Of a DNA stretch of 39,714 nucleotides, positions 18,151-24,605 are shown piece by piece. The stretch's first letter is position 1; each line of letters begins with the position of its first letter. The DNA lies in contig PMHO01000006.1 in NCBI GenBank assembly GCA_003156715.1, positions 9,212 through 48,925 of the forward strand. The letters are read 5' to 3'. The position numbers were made by a program, and so were the translations under genes. Below the pieces are notes generated by a model. That model saw only the letters and a list, made by a program, of their open reading frames with translations, was not told the origin of the DNA and did not search any database. The stretch comes from Candidatus Tityobacter terrigena (GTDB lineage: Bacteria > Vulcanimicrobiota > Vulcanimicrobiia > Vulcanimicrobiales > Vulcanimicrobiaceae).

Positions 18151-18807
18151 GTGTCGACCCATGTCAGCGCGCCCTCCTTGAATCGCGACCGAGTGATCGT
18201 TCGTTCGGTCAGCGTGCGAACGAAAGACGATACCGCCGTGATCCAAGACCTTCCCGACGGGCGCAATCAGCTCGGCCACGGTTTTCCGATCACGCCCGCG
18301 TTCGACGCGCTCTCGTACTTCACGCTGAGCTGGAAAGTCGGCTGGCACCAGGATGTTTCCGCCTACGTTCACGACGTGACGCCCTTGACGTATCAGGATC
18401 CGGCCAACAGCAGCGCCGACGTGGTCGTGTTCCGGCTGCGCGCCTACAAGGCCACCTTCGCGGCCGATTCGAGCGACGCGCCCGACGGCACCAGCCACGT
18501 TCACCTCGAGCCGTACGACTACATCAAGCACGACGTGCCCAACGTGGACAACGTCTTCTATCTGAGCGACCTCTACGTCGACAACGCGAACGGGCTGCCT
18601 TCCAAAGTGCGTTACACGGGCGCGGACGACATCGACTTCACCGTCGACTATGGAACGGTCGAGGGACACTGGCTCGTCGAACACGCCCACTACGAGGAAA
18701 CCGTCTACGGACCGCTGCGGCTCGGTCGCGTGCATTTCGTTGCGGATGCGACCTACGATCAGTACGCGTTCCCGCCCAGCGCCCCCGATTCGCGACTGGC
18801 AAACTGA
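18151..18807 (+). CDS. unknown protein, possibly starting upstream at a non-standard codon
   Basis: 218 residues from GTG 18151, the first canonical start. The frame is open back to 18052 and the upstream codons read like protein (TPDLAFERCANAAATIYQQA) with high third-position GC. AAGGAG at 18051-18056 lies 7 nt before ACG 18064. The true start is probably 18064, giving 247 residues. The protein is rich in Tyr, Asp and His with beta-like strands (LSYFTLSWKVGWHQDVSAYV, VFRLRAYKATFAADSSDAPDG, HVHLEPYDYIKHDVPNVDNVFYL). No signal peptide and no recognised family. It ends in TGATG with the quinone oxidoreductase. Confidence 0.72.
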   Translation: MSTHVSAPSLNRDRVIVRSVSVRTKDDTAVIQDLPDGRNQLGHGFPITPAFDALSYFTLSWKVGWHQDVSAYVHDVTPLTYQDPANSSADVVVFRLRAYKATFAADSSDAPDGTSHVHLEPYDYIKHDVPNVDNVFYLSDLYVDNANGLPSKVRYTGADDIDFTVDYGTVEGHWLVEHAHYEETVYGPLRLGRVHFVADATYDQYAFPPSAPDSRLAN

Positions 18808-19796
18808 TGCGCGCAGCGCTCTACGACGGGACGGGCGGCCTCGAGGTCCTCTCGGTGCGCGACCTTCCCGATCCCGAGCCCGGCAGCGACGATGCGCTCG
18901 TCGCCGTTGCCTACACGGCTCTCAACCGCGCCGACGTGCTCGAACGCGAAGGGCGCTACGGCCCGCGTGCGCCCCGCATCGTTCCCGGTCTCGAGTTCTC
19001 GGGCATCGTGCGCGCCGTCGGAGCGCGCGTCGTGACGGTGAAACCCGGCGACCGCGTCTGCGGCCTCGTCGTAGCGGGGGCGCATGCGGAGCTCGTCGTG
19101 GCCAATGCCGCCACGTTGTCGCCGCTACCGAGCGCGATGAGCCTCGAGACGGCAGGCGCGATTCCCGAAGCGTTTACCACGGCGCACGACGCGCTCTTTG
19201 CGCGCGGCAAACTAGCCCTAGGAGAGACGGTGCTCGTGCACGCGGTTGGAAGCGGCGTGGGGCTCGCGGCCATCGCCCTCTCGAAACGCGCCGGAGCGCG
19301 GGTCATCGGCACCTCGCGCACGCCGGATAAGCTTTCGCGCGCGCAAGGCTACGGCCTCGACGCCGGGATTGCACTCGAAGACGGCTGGCACGAGCGCGTG
19401 CTGGCAGCGACTGAAAACCGTGGGGTCGACCTCGTGCTCGATTTCGTCGGGGCCGCGACGCTGGATTTCAACGTGATCGTCCTGGCGGGTGGCGGCCGCA
19501 TCGTCCAGATCGGAACGCTCGGCGGCGCGCGCGCGACCCTATCGCTCGGGCCGCTGATGGCCAAACGCGCAACGCTCGCGGGAACCGTTCTGCGTTCGCG
19601 ACCAATCGATGAAAAGATGGCCCTGGCGCGCATGCTGGCGCAGCGCGTTTTGCCCTCGATCGCGCGGGGCGAACTACCGGTGGCGATCGATCGCGTCTTC
19701 CCGCTAGAGCAGATCGCCGAAGCGCATCGGCGCATGGAGTCCGACGCCAACTTCGGTAAGATTTTGTTGCGCGTCGCCGGCGAATCCGCCGCCTAG
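18807..19796 (+). CDS. zinc-independent quinone oxidoreductase (MDR superfamily, PIG3-like)
   Basis: 329-residue NAD(P)H-dependent reductase of quinone or enone substrates. N-terminal GroES-like domain with LNRADVLEREGRYGP, PGLEFSGIVRAVGARV and VKPGDRVCGL. Then a Rossmann domain with VLVHAVGSGVGLAAIALSKRAGARV as the nucleotide-binding loop, GVDLVLDFVGAATLDFNV, and a C-terminal MAKRATLAGTVLRSRP segment typical of the PIG3/TIGR02824 group. No zinc-ligand cluster. ATG 18807 shares one base with the previous stop. Confidence 0.93.
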   Translation: MRAALYDGTGGLEVLSVRDLPDPEPGSDDALVAVAYTALNRADVLEREGRYGPRAPRIVPGLEFSGIVRAVGARVVTVKPGDRVCGLVVAGAHAELVVANAATLSPLPSAMSLETAGAIPEAFTTAHDALFARGKLALGETVLVHAVGSGVGLAAIALSKRAGARVIGTSRTPDKLSRAQGYGLDAGIALEDGWHERVLAATENRGVDLVLDFVGAATLDFNVIVLAGGGRIVQIGTLGGARATLSLGPLMAKRATLAGTVLRSRPIDEKMALARMLAQRVLPSIARGELPVAIDRVFPLEQIAEAHRRMESDANFGKILLRVAGESAA

Positions 19797-19828
19797 CGCG
19801 CAGCCTCCCCGCCCAAGCGGTTGCGAAA

Positions 19829-19919
19829 TGGCGGAGAGGGAGAGATTCGAACTCTCGGGACGCTCATCACGTCCGCCCGCTTTCGAGGCGGGTGCCTTCA
19901 ACCACTCGACCACCTCTCC
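19829..19919 (-). tRNA. tRNA-Ser (anticodon CGA)
   Basis: Acceptor GGAGAGG pairs with CCTCTCC, discriminator G and an encoded CCA (19831-19829). The anticodon loop is CTCGAAA, anticodon CGA reading UCG. A long variable arm closed by GGACG/CGTCC-type pairing and the T-loop TTCGAAT confirm a class II serine tRNA of 91 nt. Confidence 0.96.
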
Positions 19920-19940
19920 GTAGCCTTCGGGGCAGCCCGC

Positions 19941-19949
19941 TGTATAGCA
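19941..19949 (-). promoter_or_regulatory. extended -10 element upstream of tRNA-Ser(CGA)
   Basis: TGCTATACA on the minus strand, an extended -10 (TGn plus TATACA), 22 nt before the tRNA 5' end. No convincing -35 at 17 nt. Confidence 0.4.
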
Positions 19950-19986
19950 CGCCGGGATGCGAGGCTCCTTGGACGCGTTCGGACGC

Positions 19987-20430
19987 TCAGCGGCGGCGCG
20001 CGAAGAAGGCGCGCAACTGATCCGCCGTTTGCGCTTCGAGCACCCCGGACGTCACCGCGACGCGGTGATTGACCGCCTCGGAGGAAAAGACGTCGATGAC
20101 GCTTCCCGCCGCACCACCCTTGGGATCGCGGCACCCGAATACCAGCCGTTCGATCCGCGCCGCGACGATGGCCCCGGCGCACATCGTGCACGGTTCCTTC
20201 GTAACGTACAAGGTCGATCCGCCGAGACGCCACGCACCGAGGGCGCTTGCGGCGGCGCGGATCGCCAAGATTTCGGCGTGCGCGGTCGGATCGGCGCGGC
20301 GCTCCTTTTCGTTGGACGCCTCGAAGTTGCGCTCGCCGACGACCAGCACCGCGCCGATCGGCACGTCGCCGAGACGCTCGGCTTCGCTCGCGAGCGCGAG
20401 CGCCCGCCCTACGCCTTCCTCATCCGTCAT
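19987..20430 (-). CDS. tadA: tRNA-specific adenosine deaminase
   Basis: 147 residues. Converts the wobble adenosine of tRNA-Arg(ACG) to inosine. Zinc site HAE (H51, with catalytic E53) and PCTMC (C81, C84) of the cytidine/deoxycytidylate deaminase fold are intact, plus GAVLV and MCAGAIVAARIERLVFGC as in TadA. ATG 20430 has GAGGA 8 nt upstream. Its substrate tRNA is encoded in this same window at 29059-29132. Confidence 0.94.
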   Translation of the reverse strand: MTDEEGVGRALALASEAERLGDVPIGAVLVVGERNFEASNEKERRADPTAHAEILAIRAAASALGAWRLGGSTLYVTKEPCTMCAGAIVAARIERLVFGCRDPKGGAAGSVIDVFSSEAVNHRVAVTSGVLEAQTADQLRAFFARRR

Positions 20431-20598
20431 CGAGTCCGTCCTCGCAACTCACGCTCGCGTGAGCGGCGCATCGAACCCTTCGGGGGTCCGAGCCGTAGCG
20501 AACCGCCCCATGGCAAAAATCGGTCAGCAGGGCGAACGCGTTCCGATCGCGGAACCCCGATGCTTCGCGTGCCATGACGGATTGGGGGATCCTCTGCA

Positions 20599-21234
20599 AT
20601 GCCGAAGACGCCTCCTTGGACCTACGTCGTAGCCTTTGCGAGCCCCATTGCCATTAGCGCCGCCGGCTATGGTGTGTGCGTCGCAACGAAGGGTTCGATC
20701 GGCCTGACCATCGCGACATACGCCATTCTGACCGTACCCCTTGTTTACTGGGTTCACCGTCTGGCTCGCGCTCGGGTCCCCGAGCGCGAAAAACTGACGT
20801 GGGGGACTCCGCAGCTCTCCGTGCTCTACTGCGTTTTTGTTGTCGCTATGATTTCCATCGCGTTCGCCACGTACGCGCTCACGAACAATCGCTTCGCAGA
20901 GTTCGCAATCGCGCTCGCCGGCGCCGTTCCCGGTGCACTCTTCTTGAGCCGCAAGAGACTTGCCCTTCAACGGCCGCCGCGATCGAACGAGGCTCCAGCG
21001 CTACGAACGCTAGCAATTTCGCAAATGGTGTCGCCTGTTCTCTTCAGCTTTAGCCTCGCGCTGATGCTCGCTCAGCGGCACTACTATGGCAGCGATGTCG
21101 AGACATTACGCAATGTTGCCATCGCAGCCGGCTTCTTCCTGATACCGATGTCCCCGATAACTGCATACTACGCATGGCTACGTTACGGCGAGGCGAGGCG
21201 CGCCGCGAACGCGATGCTCATAGGCGCTCGCTGA
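20599..21234 (+). CDS. integral membrane protein, unknown
   Basis: 211 residues with about six hydrophobic helices (YVVAFASPIAISAAGYGVCV; IGLTIATYAILTVPLVYWV; LSVLYCVFVVAMISIAFATYAL; FAEFAIALAGAVPGALFL; ISQMVSPVLFSFSLALMLA; VAIAAGFFLIPMSPITAYYAW). No soluble domain or known motif. Weak RBS. Codon use is less GC-biased than in neighbouring genes, which could mean later acquisition. Confidence 0.7.
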   Translation: MPKTPPWTYVVAFASPIAISAAGYGVCVATKGSIGLTIATYAILTVPLVYWVHRLARARVPEREKLTWGTPQLSVLYCVFVVAMISIAFATYALTNNRFAEFAIALAGAVPGALFLSRKRLALQRPPRSNEAPALRTLAISQMVSPVLFSFSLALMLAQRHYYGSDVETLRNVAIAAGFFLIPMSPITAYYAWLRYGEARRAANAMLIGAR

Positions 21235-21961
21235 GGCGTTCGTCAGCCGGGCGAATACAAGCGCTACATACGGGCGACCGCCGCCGGGTTGAACGCACAG
21301 CGCGAACGCCCCGGCAAGCAGGCAAATGCATCGTCCGCCGCACTCGGAGGCGCGCGCCGGTAGGTCGACATGCGGCCAATGTTCGCGCGAAGCGTGCGAG
21401 CGTGTAAAGGCGTGGCGCAGGCAGGTGTTCGCGATCACAGCGATCGCTGACCATACGATAGCAGGAGCCAAACACCGCCCACCAATACGACGCGCTCACT
21501 CCGGTTCCGGCTCCCTTCATTTTACTCCGCCGTCAGCCGAAAAGACGAGTATGAAGTGGCTAGTGCGCCTCGCAGCGTCCGTGTTGGGGTGAAGGCGGCG
21601 AAGGTGGCACTAATGGTATATTTCGCGGGCCTCGGCATCAGCGCGGCGTTGGGCCTCGTGCTCGGGGTCGTCGAGTTCGCCCTCGGGGGGCGAACGCGAT
21701 GAGCCTTTTGTCGACGCGCTGACGCCGGCCGATGAGTGCGCGAAAGCCGCTCGTTCTTAGCGCAAGCGCGCATGGTCAGGAGCAGCGAGCGGAGGCCGGA
21801 TCGGCAGGGGTCCAGGAATTCGCCCTGGGTGGCTTTCAGGCCGTTGGTTTCGCAGCCGTGCTTGCAGCAGTCTCGTTGCGCCAGATTCCGGCATTTGGAA
21901 CGTCGACAAAACTGAGGGAGAAAATCGGTTCCGTCATTGCCGACTTGGGCACCGCGGCTCG
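21235..21961. other. gene-poor stretch, about 730 bp
   Basis: No clear gene except a possible 37-codon membrane micro-ORF (21589-21702, listed separately). Other short frames here are Arg/Ala/Ser-rich readings of GC-rich noncoding DNA with no family likeness. No tRNA or repeat array seen. Confidence 0.5.
21589..21702 (+). CDS. possible single-helix micro-protein
   Basis: 37 codons from GTG 21589 (or 29 from ATG 21613): VALMVYFAGLGISAALGLV then LGVVEFALGGRTR, a perfect-length hydrophobic helix with a basic tail. The GTG overlaps the stop of a 13-codon frame (21551-21592, MKWLVRLAASVLG) as GTGA, the same coupling used by real genes nearby. No RBS of quality; coding status unproven. Confidence 0.3.
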   Translation: MKAAKVALMVYFAGLGISAALGLVLGVVEFALGGRTR

Positions 21962-22888
21962 TCACGGTGACGGTGCGACCGTCAGATCGAGCGACCAGGT
22001 TTGGCCGTTCAAATCGTGCCCGAACGAACGATGGCGCTCTTCGCGAACCAGCATGAAGCCCGCGCCTTCGTAGATGCGGCGGGCTGACGTTAGGACGTCG
22101 TTCGTCCAGAGGGCCAGCGTGCGATAGCCGAGCGCGCGCGCACGTTCGATGCACGTCGCGACGAGCCGCGAACCCAAGCCGAGACCACGCGCGTTCGGTT
22201 CGACGTAAAGCATGCGCAGCTTTGCAACCGCCGGATCGTCACCGCGCGTGAGAAAGATCGAACCGATAATTTCGTCGCGGATCTCAGCCACCCAGGCGTC
22301 GTCGCGCGTGGGATCGAAGCCCATAACAAAATCGCCGAGGATCCGCGCGGCGAGACCCTCGAATGTCCAATCCCAGCCATACTCGCTGTGATAGAGAACC
22401 GCTTGCCGGTGGACGATCCAGCCGACGTCACCCGAACGCAGCGAGCGCAGGCGCACGTTCTCCGATTTCAGTGGAACGGGTTCGAACGCGGCGCGAACGG
22501 CGGCCAAGCCCATTGCGAGCTTCGCGCGGGCTTGGGCCGAGAACGGCTCGAGCACGGCTTCGACATACTCCTGCGAACCGCGATCCGCCTGACCGAAAGC
22601 TTTGCGGCCCCGCGCGGTCAGCGAGAGCAGCTTCTGCTTCGCATGCACGCGACTGGGGCGGCTCTTCACGTACCCACGTGTCACAAGGCGCGCTACGATA
22701 CGGCTCACGTGGGCTTTGTCCATGCCGAGCGCGCGAACGATCGAGGCCGCCGTAATTTCGTCGGCGTGCGCGAGCTCGTACAGGACGCGCCCTTCGGCCA
22801 GTGAGAGGTCCGTGCCCGGAAGGTACTTGGCAAGCAGCCCGATCTCGCGCGTGTAGAAACGGTTGAAGCTGCGGATCTGATCGATCAT
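21962..22888 (-). CDS. MarR-family regulator fused to GNAT acetyltransferase
   Basis: 308 residues. Residues ~1-140 are a MarR winged helix (LLAKYLPGTDLSLAEGRVLYEL; helix-turn-helix ITAASIVRALGMDKAHVSRIVARLV; wing SRPSRVHAKQKLLSLTARGR). Residues ~155-305 are a GNAT domain (LRSLRSGDVGWIVHRQAVLY; AKLRMLYVEPNARGLGLGSRLV, the acetyl-CoA loop; NDVLTSARRIYEGAGF). MarR-GNAT fusions are a known architecture. ATG 22888 was preferred over 22930 because the longer form would run through a perfect palindrome that looks like its operator. Confidence 0.92.
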   Translation of the reverse strand: MIDQIRSFNRFYTREIGLLAKYLPGTDLSLAEGRVLYELAHADEITAASIVRALGMDKAHVSRIVARLVTRGYVKSRPSRVHAKQKLLSLTARGRKAFGQADRGSQEYVEAVLEPFSAQARAKLAMGLAAVRAAFEPVPLKSENVRLRSLRSGDVGWIVHRQAVLYHSEYGWDWTFEGLAARILGDFVMGFDPTRDDAWVAEIRDEIIGSIFLTRGDDPAVAKLRMLYVEPNARGLGLGSRLVATCIERARALGYRTLALWTNDVLTSARRIYEGAGFMLVREERHRSFGHDLNGQTWSLDLTVAPSP

Positions 22889-22912
22889 GGCAACGCTATG
22901 GCCTTCGTGCTG

Positions 22913-22929
22913 TGTTGTCACAGACAACA
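22913..22929. promoter_or_regulatory. perfect palindrome upstream of MarR-GNAT gene (candidate operator)
   Basis: TGTTGTC-ACA-GACAACA: two perfect 7-bp arms with a 3-nt spacer, 24 bp upstream of the ATG. Size and symmetry fit a MarR dimer site; autoregulation is inferred. Confidence 0.6.
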
Positions 22930-23153
22930 TACCACGTTAGAACGCCGCTCCGCAATGGTCCCGCGTCCGCTGCGACAAGAGGCGAGCGAACGGCCGCTTA
23001 AGCTCTCGATGCGGACCCACAGCCACGTCGCTCCAACCATGCAAAAGGAAGCCGCCGACCTCGTCGACCGCCTCCTTTCCGGCTCGGGAGGGCCGTCTTA
23101 AGCTACATTCCGTGGTACAAAAGGGGCCAACTGTCCCGGGAGCCCTTATTTCA

Positions 23154-23227
23154 TGCGCCCGGCAGGATTCGAACCTGCGGTCTCAGCCTTCGGAGGGCCG
23201 CGCGTTATCCAGCTACGCTACGGGCGC
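23154..23227 (-). tRNA. tRNA-Arg (anticodon CCG)
   Basis: Acceptor GCGCCCG/CGGGCGC, anticodon loop CTCCGAA (anticodon CCG), T-arm with GGTTCGAATCC, discriminator A. CCA is not encoded. It begins 11 bp after the stop of the 79-codon gene upstream, so it is probably on the same transcript. Confidence 0.95.
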
Positions 23228-23238
23228 AAAACGCTTGC

Positions 23239-23478
23239 CTACTTCGGTTCCTCAGGCGATAGGGGTGCCGTGGTCGGCAGGTGCTTAAAGAGATCGAGCT
23301 TGTGGTCGACCAGCCCGCGGTAGAACTTTCGCACGCAATCGGGGTGCCCAAAAAAATACGTGCGAGCATACGCCAAGTCGTCGCCGGACGAGTCTGGGAC
23401 ATAATGGGAAATTTCGATCTCTTCCATCTGGCCCCGGTCGACAGGGTGCGGACAGAAATCGCACGGGATCGTTGACAT
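23239..23478 (-). CDS. small Cys-containing protein, unknown
   Basis: 79 residues. CDFC (6-9) and HPDC near residue 45-48 could form a CxxC/HxxC zinc site; the rest is acidic and helical (KFYRGLVDHKLDLFKHL). No family recognised. ATG 23478, weak RBS. Lies between tRNA-Met/Ile(CAU) and tRNA-Arg(CCG), all on the minus strand. Confidence 0.62.
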   Translation of the reverse strand: MSTIPCDFCPHPVDRGQMEEIEISHYVPDSSGDDLAYARTYFFGHPDCVRKFYRGLVDHKLDLFKHLPTTAPLSPEEPK

Positions 23479-23603
23479 GGCGAGCTATACCTCGGGAGGT
23501 TAGACCTCGTTACGCCGGGAGAAGATGCGCATCCTCGCCGCCGCGACCCGCGGGGCACCAACCGGAAAGCCCGCCGCCGATCGGCGCCGGGCTCCGAAAA
23601 CCG

Positions 23604-23675
23604 TGACTCGGGTAGGATTTGAACCTACGACCTAGGGCTTATGAGTCCCCCGCTCTACCGCTGAGCTACCGAGCC
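23604..23675 (-). tRNA. tRNA with anticodon CAU (elongator Met or Ile2)
   Basis: Acceptor GGCTCGG/CCGAGTC (one G-U pair), loop CTCATAA with anticodon CAU, T-loop TTCAAAT, discriminator A, no encoded CCA. Initiator features (GGG/CCC anticodon stem, unpaired position 1) are absent. The pair closing the anticodon loop reads A31 x G39, a mismatch. Met versus lysidine-modified Ile cannot be decided by eye. Confidence 0.9.
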
Positions 23676-23711
23676 GCTGATACCGCAAACCCTTCTTCCA
23701 TAACCGCGGCC

Positions 23712-23945
23712 CTAATCTTGGTTCGAATTCAAGTCCGTGTCCTCCCGATCGTAGTCGAGCAGATCGCCGGGCGCGCAATCGAGGACGAGGCAGAGCTTCG
23801 AGAGGGTATCGAAGCGCATGCCTCTGACTTTGCCCGTGCGCAGCAGGCTGAGCTGCGTTTCCGAGAGGCCGATTTTCTCGGCGACGTCGCGCGCGCGCAG
23901 CTTGCGCCGTGCCAGCATGACGTCCAACGTAACACGCACCGGCAT
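23712..23945 (-). CDS. XRE/Cro-CI-type transcriptional regulator (YozG-like)
   Basis: 77 residues, almost all helix-turn-helix: LDVMLARRKLRARDVAEKIG, then LSETQLSLLRTGKVRGMRF and DTLSKLCLVLDCAPGDLLDY, the pattern of small HTH_26 regulators. ATG 23945 shares one base with the upstream DUF2975 stop (TGATG). These regulators are regularly paired with DUF2975 membrane proteins, as here. Confidence 0.92.
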   Translation of the reverse strand: MPVRVTLDVMLARRKLRARDVAEKIGLSETQLSLLRTGKVRGMRFDTLSKLCLVLDCAPGDLLDYDREDTDLNSNQD

Positions 23946-24424
23946 CAGACGAACTCGTCCAGCTTCGCTTTCAGCTTTTCTCCTTGGCGCGCCAGCAGCA
24001 CGAGCACGAGTCCGACTAGGGCCAAGGTCACGTTCTCGACGTCGAGGTTGAACCTGACGCCGCGCATCTGGCGGAACCCGTTGCCCAGGAGAAACATAAG
24101 GCTGGGCTGTGCCACAGTGGCGGCAAACGCTCCGAGCATAAGGCTCCCGCCGATTTCCTTCAGCCCTCTCACCATGGCGGGACCGAAGGCGTCTCCCCGG
24201 TCCATGCGGACGAAGACGTCCGACGCGGCCCAAAGCGCGCCCAGGAAGAAGATCGGCGCCAGCAGGCTGATCCAATAGACGGGCGTCGTCATAACCCGGC
24301 CGTCGGATCCGTCGAGGTGCAGCAGCTGCCGCGCCCCGGCCTGCTCGAAAAATAAGGCGAGCCCGAGTCCCAAGACGGCAATCCGCGTAACCAGGGCGGC
24401 GATGGGCAAACCAGGCTTCGACAC
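23945..24424 (-). CDS. DUF2975 membrane protein
   Basis: 159 residues, four hydrophobic segments (ALVTRIAVLGLGLALFF; VYWISLLAPIFFLGALWAA; GGSLMLGAFAATVAQPSLMF; VTLALVGLVLVLLA) and the DUF2975 core DVFVRMDRGDAFGPAMVRGLKEIG. Function unknown; always near an XRE regulator and thought to modulate it. GTG 24424 has GGGAG upstream. Transcribed from the promoter at 24467-24495. Confidence 0.88.
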   Translation of the reverse strand: MSKPGLPIAALVTRIAVLGLGLALFFEQAGARQLLHLDGSDGRVMTTPVYWISLLAPIFFLGALWAASDVFVRMDRGDAFGPAMVRGLKEIGGSLMLGAFAATVAQPSLMFLLGNGFRQMRGVRFNLDVENVTLALVGLVLVLLARQGEKLKAKLDEFV

Positions 24425-24455
24425 AGACGTCTCCCGCTAAGAGCTAAAGTTATTT

Positions 24456-24495
24456 AACTAAAGCAGACTTTAGTTTAAATAATACTTAAAGTCAA
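24456..24495 (-). promoter_or_regulatory. promoter with overlapping inverted-repeat operator
   Basis: Minus strand: TTGACT (24495-24490), 17 nt, TAAAGT (24472-24467). AACTAAAG-CAGA-CTTTAGTT (24456-24475) is a perfect 8-bp inverted repeat covering the -10; further CTAAAGT-like copies lie at 24443-24450 and, reversed, around 24484-24491. The stretch is an AT-rich island in GC-rich DNA. Autorepression by the XRE protein is inferred. Confidence 0.6.
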
Positions 24496-24605
24496 GCGTG
24501 AGGCATCGTCCTGCCCCTATACACCGGGCCGCGGCCGGCTGTCGTGTCTAGCAACTCCTAGGTCGTGGCTCGCGGATCGTCGGCCGGTCGGAGCTTGCAG
24601 TTAGA

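Noticed and set aside
20448..20463. CTCACGC/GCGTGAG palindrome upstream of tadA
   Set aside because: Short, with a 2-4 nt loop and no T-run; too little to call a terminator or operator.
20510..20632. 40-codon frame with a CFACH motif resembling a heme c site
   Set aside because: No signal peptide, no RBS, overlaps the start of the membrane-protein gene; the motif is probably chance.
22898..23101. 67-codon plus-strand frame
   Set aside because: Runs through the MarR operator and lacks RBS or family likeness.
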